Source: Istiophorus platypterus (lineage: Eukaryota; Chordata; Actinopteri; Istiophoriformes; Istiophoridae). From it: a DNA stretch of 64,000 bases. The stretch covers positions 16,224,060 to 16,288,059 of the forward strand of contig CM029129.1 of assembly GCA_016859345.1 (NCBI GenBank), read 5' to 3'. The notes beneath the pieces are model-generated. The model did not search any database and had not been told where the DNA came from. It was given only the letters and a program-made list of their open reading frames with translations. Below are positions 38,501-50,500 of this stretch, in pieces (the stretch's first letter is position 1; each line of letters opens with the position of its first letter). The translations under genes were made by a program, and so were the position numbers.

Positions 38501-40550
38501 GTGATCGTCTGATTACCTGGGTTAGAGCAGCAAGTACTCACACAATCCTTTTTGTTTTAAATTTTTTTTTAAATTTTGATTTTTTTGTGTTCTGCGTTGC
38601 AGATTCTTCACATAATCCCCTTGGTTTAACCGTTTTTGAATACAATTAAATTTGGATCATTTTTTTCTGTTTTAAATGAGGTAATTGTCCACATCCACAT
38701 CCATTGCTATCTTCAACCAGATTTGTAGTTAATCAGTAATTTAAAAGGAACAGCAACGATAAGTCACATTGTTTATCAATATATGCTGACAATATAACTC
38801 TTTACCTATCAGATGTTTCAATAAACCATGCATACAAACTGAACTGGGACAAATCTGAGTTAATCCAATTATTGGATCACTTTAAAAAAAAACAAAAAAC
38901 AGAATGAACTTTCTCTGGGCTCCAGAATCACAGTATTTATGCTACATAAGAAATCCACCTGGCACAGATTTGAAATAAAATGTGGCCAATTTGTGAAAGA
39001 CATCACATTTTTTCATTCTCAATGATCTATTATGTGTGAACAAATGTTACTAGTTACCATTTTAAAGACCTGGTTTGATCATTTAGTCACTTTATCATCA
39101 CTTTACATGGCATGGAAATACCATTAATGGCAGGATTAACCCACTAGGGGGCCCTGTGACCCCCGATTCCTCTTACTCTGTGCTTTGTGCATGTGCCCAG
39201 CCACCCACTATGCAAGCCTTCTGTCTCATAGAGCTTTACCCTGTATTATTATTTTGTGCACAATGCAAGTACTTTATCAAATGAAATAATAAAGGTCTTA
39301 AAACTAGAACTTTCATAGAAGGCCTTCATAATCTTAAGTTATTGTTGTGACTTAGTGGTATATCCACCAAAAACCAACTGAAACACCGTAACTAAATTCA
39401 GGGCCCCTGGTGGTCTTGGGCCCCAGTGCAATTGCCAGCTTTGCAGAATCATTAATCCTGTCATGATGCCACTGAGATAAATGTAGAACCGTATGTAGTT
39501 CTATGTAATTTAAACATCCACAGTCTTGGACATACTACATGACTGACTACGGACCAAAAGCTACTATTTGTCTGATAATGCTGCAATACAATGACAGGAG
39601 CAGCATTCCCTCTGTCTAAATCTGTAATACACTGATACATGACAAAGATAAATTGATTAAAAAGACCCTCATGTGTAAAGCTTACTGTTGCTTTCCTCAA
39701 TCCAGTCCTTTCCTTTGTTGTATTCCCATAATTCCATATGCAACAAAGATTTCAGAGATTAAGACCTTCAATACAAAGGGGGTTGGACTTCTAATAACCA
39801 TATCATGATCCAAAATTTAATTGACTGATACTACCCAGTTGTCTAGGGAAAAGTGAAGGATCAAAGCAACATCAAGCCTGTCCCATCAGACAACCAAAAA
39901 AGGGCAATAACGTTTTTCACTGCTGTGAGCATGACGAGCTACAGAAGGGGGCATTTTAAACACGAGTTACAGGATTTAAAATACCAGGGACTGACCAAAA
40001 GTCAGCAAAATTGGCAAGAAGCCTCTCAGAATGAGCAGTGGAATTTCCTACAAGTCTACATATTCTCTCCTGTAAACTACTCATTCTGTACTGGTTTCTA
40101 AGGAAAACAGTAAAAGAGTTTCTAAATCACTCAGTAGTTCTGTAAATACCGGTTACACATATATAGTAAAAGATTTGATTATTTGTTTCCCCACTAGTAA
40201 TGTAAAAAAGGAAATGATCAAACAAATAAATTATCAGTCAGTGCTCCATAAATTCCAACAGTCATTTGGCCATTTTTTCCACAATTTTATTTTTAAACTG
40301 TGCAATGCTTTCATATATTTATATCTAAACATTCAGGTTTCACTAACCTTGATGTCTAGTTAAATTTGTGAGTATAAAAGAAATTTCAATGCCACGTAGT
40401 ATACAATGAAGTCAATGCAAAAAATATACTTAAAGATACGAAAAGTGAACAGAGATTAAAAACTATTTGTCAATTCTCAGCACACGTAAAAGACAACATG
40501 CCATAACATGCTATACAGCAAAAAGCATGACCATACACACTGCACTCATG
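35510..40550. other. Gene-poor interval between pou4f3 and il4/13
   Basis: No exon of a recognisable gene was found on either strand. Reading frames are at most 170 codons (36317-36829, minus) and carry no known motif. Short non-repetitive GC-richer patches stand out at about 36430-36620, 37490-37620 and 38050-38400. They could be regulatory DNA. A C-run lies at 36396-36408 and an A-run at about 36147-36164. Confidence 0.5.
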
Positions 40551-40560
40551 GGCAACAATA

Positions 40561-41163
40561 TTTATTTTTCTGTAAATACATTTCAATGCTATAGGATAGG
40601 ATTACAATAAATATGTCATTCAAATATATTAAACAGCCTTAACTTATGTTAAATACAATGAAAAAATAAATATGTAGGTCATAACAATTTCAATGTTTTA
40701 TTTTCTACTTGGGAAGCAGTTGGAGCACAGATTTTTCATCACGTTGCTCCACTGACTGCTGTGCTGATTCAAAAACAGCTTTCTAGACAGATAAAATTAA
40801 ATATGTCTTGAAAGACTATTTATTACATTGTGTTGTACGTTACTTTTGCGCGGTCTTGAGCTATGCTGGCTGTGCATCATGCCAAGGGACTGAAAATTTA
40901 AACTATGCTGTATAGAGTCACCTTGAAAATTGATAACATGATGTAGTTAAAAATAAATTCAGAATTTTTAGTAAGAACTTATTTTACCAAACACAATAAA
41001 AGAAATATTTATATACTACAACATGAATATATGTGTCTCTAATCATATCCCCAAATGAATTGCTCTGTCACTATCAATGTCGACGTTTTTAAAATGTAAA
41101 TATATCATTTGAAAGTGTAGGTGAGCCACTGTCTGACAGTTGGGCCACAGGACTGGTAGGTAT
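40561..41163 (-). other. AU-rich 3' UTR of il4/13 with candidate poly(A) signals
   Basis: Minus-strand AATAAA hexamers lie at 40819-40824 and 40561-40566, giving UTRs of roughly 340 or 600 nt. Several ATTTA pentamers are present on the minus strand (for example 41097-41101, 40954-40958, 40798-40802), as expected for a short-lived cytokine mRNA. The true end is not known. Confidence 0.5.
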
Positions 41164-42066
41164 TCAGGGGTTGCTTTTGTTGCCTCCGCTAAAGTGTCTC
41201 CGCTGGGCACAACTGATGAGGTGTGACATCAGCTGACGTATTTGAATTTCTTCTCCGGTTGGTTTGATCTCCTGTAGTAACACTGTGCAGTTTACCTGAA
41301 GGACAAGAAATCAAGTTGTTCCAGTGCAATACCTTTTCATTAGTGTTTGCCACTCTACATTGTCACTGTACTGGAGAAGGGAAAGGAAGAGAAGGGGCAT
41401 TCTTACATGGCCGTGGTCATTAAATTTCTTCAGACTTCTCAAAAGTTCATCCTCATCTTCCCCTTTAGGGATGTTTGCAGACTTTTGCAGGATATCATAC
41501 ACTTTGCAAAAGAACTTATCCTGTATGTAACATAAGCAACAATATTTTAGCTTTTAAAGATAAACCAGGCACACGCACACTGTAAAACTGTGCAAAATGG
41601 CCATTACATTTCTAAAGGAAAACAGATTAACATAGATATGTCAATAAAATATTAGTGCTACTGTCTAACTATAGTTACATTAGTTTTGCCAAACATTGAC
41701 ACATTTGAACTACAAACAACAGTGCTTCAAAAACAAAACACTTCTCTCACCCCACAGCCATTGTCAATCAGATGATTCACACTCTCCACAAAGACCTCCT
41801 GCAGCAAATAATAGAAAATTTTGATAAATTTATTACTTCAGATTGCTTTTCTGACATGAAAGGTTTTAACAAGACACAATAAAAAGTTAATAAGCATGAA
41901 AACAGTTTATTAGATGAGCTCTTACCTGAGGTGAGGACTTATTGTATTTCTCAGCCAGTTGGATTATATGCCTTAGGCCATTTGGCTTTTGATATGTAGG
42001 GCTGGCAACAGATAGATTGACCAGCAGAGCCATGGCGGACACCAGCAAAAAAACTGTCATCTTCAT
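41164..42066 (-). CDS. il4/13: Interleukin-4/13 type cytokine, complete (4 exons, 144 aa)
   Basis: Secreted short-chain four-helix cytokine; fish IL-4/13 drives type-2 immune responses through IL-4R alpha/gamma-c or IL-13R alpha1 type receptors (family knowledge). Exons in transcript order: 41926-42066, 41751-41798, 41407-41520, 41164-41295. All junctions are phase 0, the classic four-exon plan of IL4, IL13, IL5 and CSF2. Residues 1-22 form a hydrophobic signal peptide (MKMTVFLLVSAMALLVNLSV). The mature chain of about 122 residues has four cysteines (C62, C68, C104, C130) and N-glycosylation sequons at N42 and N103. KFFCKVYDIL and VNCTVLLQEI resemble fish IL-4/13 proteins, and the last exon encodes helix D (EIQIRQLMSHLISCAQRR). 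Identity also rests on position: directly downstream of rad50 on the same strand, as IL13 is in mammals. The rad50 link suggests the IL-4/13A paralog, less surely. IL-5-like or CSF2-like alternatives fit the motifs worse. Confidence 0.9.
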
Positions 42067-42181
42067 GATACTAGCTTGTTAGCTGTCAACTTCTGGGGTA
42101 AACTATTTCAAAAAGCCCTTGAACTGATGGCTCGAAATTGTCAGCTTGCAGCTAATTCTAATGTCTTGGCTGAGAACAGAT

Positions 42182-42189
42182 TATTTATA
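42182..42189 (-). promoter_or_regulatory. TATA box of il4/13
   Basis: TATAAATA on the minus strand, 116 nt upstream of the ATG, which predicts transcription starting near 42155 and a 5' UTR of about 90 nt. A WGATAA motif (AGATAA, plus strand, 42249-42254) lies about 60 bp further upstream, where GATA3-type control of a Th2 cytokine would make sense. The GATA site is short and could be chance. Confidence 0.6.
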
Positions 42190-43171
42190 CTCACTTTGCC
42201 CACGCCTTCATTACGTGCTTTCCCTACTCTTCACAAACAAATGCAGTCAGATAAGATTTTGGTGGTTGATGAGAAAATTCACTAAAACAGAGCTGTATTT
42301 CTCTGAATTGGATCTAAAGAGTTGGATGCCACATTGGTTGAAAAAAAAAAAAAAACAACCAAAAAATAAAAAAAACAATAACCAACCCAAATGAATGAAA
42401 AGGGAACAACTGATAATGGCAATATTCTCCTGAATTTTAAAGCAGCAGAGGTATTTTTGCCGCCACTGTTAGTGATCAGATAGCTACTGACGGCAGTGCA
42501 ATTCTCAAAATGATAACATAAAAGAGTCTTGATCCACAGCACTGTTGTTAAACTTCAACTTTAACTTCAAGAACAATTAAGACAATGTTTTTACAACAGA
42601 AGTACACACACTCGAGTTATTAGATTGCTCTGTTTCACTCAGGTAATTTCAGTGTCATACCATAGCATGGAAGCTGTTCATACTCTGGATTATGATCATA
42701 ACTTTTAGTGTCAGACTGTTAAAGTTTTTGACTTGTGTCATCCAAAAGACCTTAAAACAGGAGGTATATCATGGGATACACTTGGGAAGTACTGGATTTA
42801 TCTGAATTTTATAGGCACTTCGCGTAGTACATCTACAATGGAATGGAGGATGCAATCATTAAGTTTAGGATGATAAACAATGACGTCAAAAGGGAACATT
42901 TTCAGCACAGTATCCTTCCAAAGAGCTGCATTTTGGATATTTGGTTTGGGAAGGTTAAATATTGTGCTGAACAGTTAACTTTCCAGCCAGTTAATGGAAG
43001 GAGTGACATGACAGTGGATTTCCTTCATACTTCAAAAACCAAGGATGAAATAGACGAATTACTGTCTTTAAACTAAATATTCTGAACATGAACTTTGCCC
43101 AACCTAAATGGAAGCAAGAGGATTAAGGATTACTGTGTATTTCCACAGTAGTTTTCGAGTCATTTATCTGC
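42190..43171. other. rad50-il4/13 intergenic spacer
   Basis: About 1 kb between the rad50 stop codon and the il4/13 TATA box, so it must contain the rad50 3' UTR and the il4/13 upstream promoter. It holds an A-rich stretch at 42339-42380. I see no canonical AATAAA for rad50 in this spacer and no coding exon on either strand. Confidence 0.6.
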
Positions 43172-44510
43172 TCAGTGGAGATTAGACGAGAGGGAGTTGA
43201 TGCTGCACTTTGTGATTTCGGAGTTCTGGTCTTGGTTCTTGTGGATGCGGTAAAAGTGTTCGATGTAACTCGACCGCCCCAGCAGATCCACAAAATCCTC
43301 ATCGTGGGTGATGATCAGCAGCTGGAAGTTACGCTGACGAGAGCGACTCTTAATGATTCTGGGGAGAGCAAGCAAGGGGACATAAAGAAGTATAAAAAAT
43401 TCATATAGTTTACACTGTAAATGGGTCAAATCATAGTAGTGTTTTACAGTGTTTTTATACTAGTGTTTGCGGACAGATGCAACTTTTGAAACCTACATTC
43501 CAACTCTAATGATACTGGGAATATAGAATTGATATATTTAATGTACTGGTGTGTCAGGTACGCAAACAAATCTAGGTGGCTAGTAACTGATTAATCTTAC
43601 CCTCTGTGTTTTTATAATAAGATTCTACTTTTTGACATATATGCATCTATTAGTTATCAACTCATGACATCACTTGCTCTTGTAATTGCCAAAAAGTAAG
43701 TAACCATTTTCAGAATGAAGACAGTGGGCTTCTGCAGAAAGCTCTGGCTAGTTGTAAGGAAAAATTACTTTCTTTGAGATGGAAGGACAAATTATTTCTG
43801 CTATGATAGCTTTTCAGAGTTATATAAATCTTAAAGGGATTATAAACAGTTTTGCACTGGCTTGCTCTTTTAGGTTTAATTGGAGCAAATTACTGTGTGT
43901 TTTGTATTTCTGTCCTTACAGGGGAACTTGCTGAGTTTCAGACCCATATTTGATACCTGCCTTACTTCTTCAAATGTTTGACTGAATATTAAGATTAGGT
44001 TTTAGGGTTACAATTAGTCTTAAAGTTCAGATAATGAGCTGAGTACCAGATCAAGTCATTTACGATAAGTACTGCATGTACAAGTGAGTGAGTGTGCGAG
44101 GGAGCGAATAAGAGTGTGCGTGTGTGTATGTACTGACTCTACAAGGGCGTGTGCCAATGACTCGATATTCTCTCGGTCCAGGTTTGTGGTGGGCTCATCC
44201 AGGGCCAGGATCCCACAGTTCAGACAGAAGGTCTCTGCCAGTGCTAAACGGATAATCAAGGACGCCAACACCTAGAGACACACATGCACACGCATTGTAG
44301 CACCTGGAGCCATGACTGCAAACAACACGTGGGGTTTTCAACAATACGGAAAATACTTTTCTGATACCTTTTGACCAGCACTGCAGCGTCCTCTCATATC
44401 CAAAGCGGTGTCTCCTTTCACCATAACTACTCTATAGTTGTAAACCCTCCGCTTCACTCCAGCAGATGAGTTCTCATCTACATCAGACCTGATCTCTACA
44501 TATTCAATGT
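43172..44510 (-). CDS. rad50: rad50 last three exons: C-terminal ATPase lobe
   Basis: Exon 44368-44510 ends RGRCSAGQK (ABC signature). Exon 44138-44271 carries VLASLIIRLALAETF and LALDEPTTNLDRENIESLAH (Walker B, D-loop), ending GTA-GA/gtcagt. Exon 43172-43358 completes the Glu codon and continues IIKSRSRQRNFQLLIITHDE (H-loop) to the stop. Together with the N-lobe they form the ATP-binding head. Confidence 0.95.
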
Positions 44511-47500
44511 CTGGAAAGCAGGTAAGAGGGACAAATGAAACACTGACAGAAGGAGGAGTGAAGGAGAAGATCTATGTGAACACAAATCATACATTTAAAA
44601 CAGAGTTGTTTTTTTTTTTTGTTTTTAAATGATATGCACCTTGACCCCTGTAGGTGCTGCGCCATAGGTCTCTGATAATCTTGTTGATCTCATCCATCTT
44701 CATACTATGGAATTTCATGATAGTCCTGAGGGAAACAAAAAGAAAATAAAGTTACAAATGAAAACAGTGCACTGCATATCATGTTTATAATTATGAATTA
44801 AAAACATCAAAGTGTAAATCAAACAGTATATAATATTTTAACAGTATAACATTTTTTAAACATCACACCACATCGGGCCCAAAATGGTTTCAGCCCTTTT
44901 CTGCAACTGCTGTTACTTTTCCCGCAGTGTACAATCAGGAAAAGTGCTTCGAATAGATGTCAAGGTGCACAAAATAAAAATCTGAGTAGCTGAACAGGTC
45001 CCGGTGGAATAGAGTGAAAAATGCGCAATGGAAAAAAAAAATGGACATAAATGTGTAAATGTGAATATCTGGGCAACCCAGATGAAAAGCGGAACAGCAT
45101 GGCTTAGTACTGGATTAAAATATATGGTAGATTAACCTTGAGGTTGGTTTAAAAATGGACATATTTAGACCACAACACTGTATGGACACAAGCGTGTTTG
45201 CAAAACTGGTGGGTAATTGAACTCGAGCTGAAAACAAATGGAGAACCATCACAGAGCCTCGCAGGTTAAGGTTTGCTGCTGGACATAAAGTATGGCCTAA
45301 CTGACCTGCAACATTAGCCTATTCTCTGATCATTTGTTACAAAATAAAAACAATTTACTAAATCCATTTAATATTGATACATGACAAAGATAACATATCA
45401 ATACATCTATGTAGCTGGATGTTGCTTTCCTGCATACCAAGAAGTATTCTGTCTATAATCTAGCAAACTGTCAAGAAACTCCAATGTGGTTTGAAAAAAA
45501 CAGAATGGTATCAGTATAACCAACAGCGCTTCTTACAAAGCCCACATATGGTGAGTAAATAGATTAACCATAAAGAGTGGAAGAAAAGATAGAGGGAGTG
45601 GAGCAGTCCTTATCCACCCATCTGACCTATTATAGCTGACGTAAAAAACTGCTTGTGCAACAGAAGGAAGTAATGGCTGGAGACTTCCTACTGCAAGGGC
45701 ATTAGATTTTTTTTTTCATTTGAAATACAAGTCTGAGTTAATCAAATCAAGTCTATAAAATTTAAGTCTATATAAATCTATTTAGCAGCGAGTTCTCCCC
45801 TTGTCTCCCCCTGTGCAGTGTTTCTTGGCTGAGCTGTGTTCAGAGGGATACTAACAAGGGGGAATTTCAAACTAAAAAGACTGGCTAACACTCAATTTGG
45901 CCGAAATGCAATTTGACATCACCTGGCAAGGCGCTGTGGCGGCCACACTTCTTCATATTGATCACCCCCCACCCTTTAGCTTTTCCCTGAGAAACATCAT
46001 AGCTGGTTAAAACATTTTATCAGTCATATCCACATGTCTTGTAATGTCTTTTTTTGAGGAGCATAATTTTCTTTCTACCTTTCTGTCTGTCTGTCTTATT
46101 GAACGGTTAGTTAGATGAATGATAAAGTCACAGGAACTCACACCATTATATTATGAACAGTAGCAGTTTTGATGCATGATAAACTCTTTGTATACAGTCT
46201 TAAAACTTTTTAGCATTAACGCAACAGACAAACCTAATGCTCTCAGTCAGTTTGGTGTCAACACAATTCTATGATGTACTGACCTCAGACCAGTGTTCAC
46301 AACCAGAGATCCCTGTACATTATGCTGTAGTCTGTTAATATTTGCTGCTATCGCTGGAGGAAAAAATGCTTTGACTCATCTAAATCTCCCAATATAACTT
46401 CACCAATTATTCTGCCATAAACAGAGTCATGAGGGGTTGTGGGTGCAGTAGGCTAACAGAAGACCAGCAGATCTGGGATCAGCATAAGATGTGCCTCTTA
46501 ATGGAATGTGCATGGAGGAGTTAAAACAAAACAGAAAAATAAATAACTGTCATGATCACGGTATCGATATGTTATAGAGTAAAAATAATGACTATTCTCT
46601 AAAAATCTACTAAAGTAGAAGTAAAAATCATGTTAAATTAAAACTAATTCAGTAGTACAATTAGTTTACACTAACTTGAGATATGTCTCGGCAACACCAG
46701 AGACAATATGTGGTTTAAATGTAAACAGAGTCTGCTCTGTTTCCGTGACCCAATAACCTAGTAGCCTGCTTGAAATACTTTCAATTCAAATTTGAATTTT
46801 AACATGTTGTCAGATGTGCATATAATACACGGATAACCAATACACTTTGTGTGTAGTGGCTTAAGCCAAGTCATCGAGTCATCAAAATAGCACAGTAACA
46901 TATAGTTATTATATGATGATGTACAGTGTGCTTCACTTTTTTTTTTGGTGGGTCTCCAGATCCTTGAGTGTATTTAAAAATATTATTTTTGACAATGAGG
47001 ATGGTTTGGTAATTTTTGTTGGACCCAAATGCTGCGACGACAGGCTCAAAGCCCTTTTACAAAACTGAAACAGAGATTAAAAGTATGTGGCAATCACATC
47101 CTGGCCCTCTGGGTTTTGACATATTATGCATGCATAACAATTTGTTGCAAAGTCAATGGCAAACGGAGTTTATTATTTTTTTTCCATGACCAAATTACCA
47201 TATCTTACAATGAAAGCATGTTCTTTGTATTCAGACAGAAACTGTGACCTGGGTGACTGGTCTGCTGGTGGGCTGCTGAAGCCTAGTTTTCAATCTTGAT
47301 AAAAGTGCAGACTGATGCTTTAACTAACCCACATATATGGGTAACTGATGATTCTCTGCTCTTCTCAGATATTATCTGAGATGGTGAGCTCAGACTTCCT
47401 TGCTGAGGCTCACGAATGCCTGTCATCCTCAGTTAGCGCATCTTTCATATTTATCTGTGTTTCCGAAAACAATAGTAATGGTTGGCATTGTATCTTTACA

Positions 47501-50500
47501 TAATGATTTTGATTAAACTTCAGTTTTCTGTGTGAGGATCCAATAGAAAGAATGATTTTTGGGAAGGAAAGCCACTGAAAAAAAGCATAATGAAAAAAGG
47601 CTTTAGGGCTAGATTTATGCCTTATACGATAAATTTTATTTGCAATCAAACTGTTGCGATTTGCTTAAAAGTGCATAAAAAGGTATAATAATGTCATGTA
47701 TACTTCATTCCAACACTAAACTACAGCTATACACTCGGTACACCAATCACATATTTATCATTACACTGCATTATAATCGGAAAAGCCAAAGTTAAAAATC
47801 ACGAGTACTGATTTGGCTTATTGAATAGCCTGAACAGACACCTACACACAGGAAACTCAGCTACTGCTGAAACATGCAGTTCCTTTACCACAAATCTCAT
47901 CAATGCTTTGCTTTGCCCACTGTGAATGACTGTGCTTTAGATTATTCCTCCACTGGCAAGGTTGGCTTGCTAGAGGGGGTCTCTGCAAGATGCACACTGA
48001 GGGCTCGTTTTAAGAACTTCAGCAAACCACAGAATGATACTTGTTTGATTAAGACTGTAACCAGCTTTTCTTACAGTACATATTGCACCGACTCTACCTA
48101 TGAACTAGCTTTATCTGTAACCATCAATATGCCTATAGCACCTCACAAATTATGCACTGATTTTTATTTAGGCAACAGCAGCTTTAACATGTACCAGTGT
48201 TTCCCAGTAACCCCTGTGTAAAAAGAGCTGTATGTATTTGTTTTTTTAGTATATTTGTATAATGTGTTCTGAACTGTTCTGAAAAGCTCTCACATTTCTT
48301 TATTTTGCCATCCTGCCACATGGACCGAAACAAATTCCTGTTACACATGCTTGTACTTTGTGAATAAAGTCTGATTCTGATTTTTGTTCAATCAAATGCA
48401 GTAGGCAGCACTGAGGTGGCTAAATCTGATTCATTTCTGTCATGAAATGTAGCAGGGCTCAATGATTTTAGGAAAATATCTAATTATTCAATTTCTACTG
48501 GGATTGCAATTACAATTTCTAATATTTCCTATAAATTAATCTACAGGCCTTTATTTGTGGTCTGCATAGTATTAAAAAAGATATGACTATACATGTTTGT
48601 ATGGCTTATTTTTATTATTATATGTTTAAACAATTACATTACAAAAAAGTTGCCTAGTTTTCTATAATAAAATGAATCAACTTACCTCAGATGTATTAAA
48701 TTCTTACATCAGTGGTATAGAACTAATATAGTATGGTAGTAATCTAATAATCATGAAATTCAAAAGAGACATTATATGTACTATTAACAGCTGCAAATTC
48801 GGCCAGTTATGGATATAATGACAAATTACTGGTAAATCAGATTTCACTGTGTTTGGATATTTAACATGTAATTTAAATAAGGTGGCAATTAGTTGTGCTG
48901 ATGCTGATAGTTCTGTACTGCAGCTGTTAGAGGTAAGATTTAGTTTCACACATTGACAGGACAAGCTTCTTGACATCCCAAAATACAGGAGGTCTAAAAT
49001 GAGAGCTTTAAGGTGATAAGCTTGAAATAATGATGTGATGTGTATGAAACAAGTTTGACATGCAAAGAGAACATCCCCATATGAAGGTGCAGGTAGGCCG
49101 AGAACTCAAACCGAGAACCGTCCTTCTTACTGTGTGGTGACACTAGTAAGTACCGTGTCACCACACAATGCACTCATTTGAAAATAGTGATTGTCAAAAG
49201 TTTACAGTAACTGTCTACTTTATTTTTTGACATGGGAAAGCCACTGCCTTGACAAGTAAAAGAAATGACATCAAACTTATTTTTCCCATAACATGACGCA
49301 TCAGTCTCTCGAGCTAACTCTGCAGTGGTTTAGATGACTTAACTTCAAAGGAAAGACAATGTACAGATGTCTCTTAAAAGGAAAACTAAAAAGGTTGACA
49401 AAGGTGGTGCGTACGTTGAACCTGTAGCAACACTTAATGTCTGACTATTCATTTTTAAAAGGTACAGCACTATGTAAATTAGGTCAAGAAGTGCCGTATA
49501 AATAGTATTATTAATAGTATTACTAGTATTACTAATAGTATTACTAATTTTATCTGGTGGCATCATTTTGCCAACACAAACTTTCAATTTATCATGACAC
49601 CCACAGACACTGAACCTGACATCACATCACTTTAAGGGTGCTAATAGTAAAATATCGTACTATTGGACAGAGCATACACTATCTGTATGTAATGTTTCCT
49701 GTACAAATAATAATTACATATAATAATAAAAAATAACAGAAAATAATATACTGCAGTTTTGTTTTTGTTTCTGCAAAAATACATATGGAGACTTAAATAA
49801 AACAATACAATAAAATAAATAGCATACGTCATGTCTACATGGTTTCACTCTGAAATCATTAATTTAGATCTATTTCACTTTTAATCACTGTATGTATTTT
49901 TTTTCCTAGTACCAGCATCTAAAATAACATCCTCAGTTACTTATTTGTGTTTGTTAGTTCAGACAAGAACTGTTGGTGATAATTCATCTCATAAAAAAAA
50001 AAACAAAACAAAGAAAAATATCAATACTAAAACAAACCTCTGCTTCATTAGAATCCCTGATGGTTTATACTTGAATGGGATTGAAAATAATTTGACATTA
50101 ATACCAACTATTACTGTGTGTGTACATTTTAGGGTCACACTTACTGATCAAGAGCCTTGTAATAAAGATCCAGGTCTTTAATGACCAGCTCTGTGGTCCT
50201 CATTATGATCATCTTGTTTTTGTAGCGCTCATCTGCTTTGTCATACTGATCTTCTCGCAGCTCTTTCCTGGAAGTAATCAATTCAAAAAGAGATTTCAAT
50301 TCATGAAAAAAAGATGAATACTAAAGTAGCTAAAGTGCTACACAGAACACTGAAACAATTACCTGAGTTTCTGTTGCTCTATCATGAGCAAGTGATGAAA
50401 ATGTTAACTTCCTGGGAAAATAATTTATTTTTTCAACGTGTACCTCACCTGTAATGCAGTATCTCCTCCTCAAAGCCTTTCTGACGGCCCAGTGCAATAC

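Larger units (their letters stand above)
44726..50144 (-). other. rad50: 5.4-kb intron near the 3' end of rad50
   Basis: It separates the exon ending in KALDQ (50145-50267) from the exon starting TIMKFHSMKM (44640-44725), with four coding exons remaining after it. Almost all other rad50 introns here are under 2.2 kb. It contains no recognisable gene. I see a LINE-like 3' tail (48321-48385), a small hairpin (49131-49167) and a TAGTATTACTAA minisatellite (49503-49548). In mammals the equivalent 3' introns of RAD50 carry the Th2 locus control region. Confidence 0.8.

Noticed and set aside
39130..39445. GC-rich patches AGGGGGCCCTGTGACC and AGGGCCCCTGGTGGTC that look like loose inverted ends
   Set aside because: Match is partial and boundaries unclear; may be a dispersed repeat but not supportable without a library.
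33530..41163. Search for further cytokines (IL-5, CSF2-like) or kif3a exons beside il4/13
   Set aside because: No four-helix cytokine exon, signal peptide followed by a donor, or kinesin motor motif was seen on either strand in this interval.
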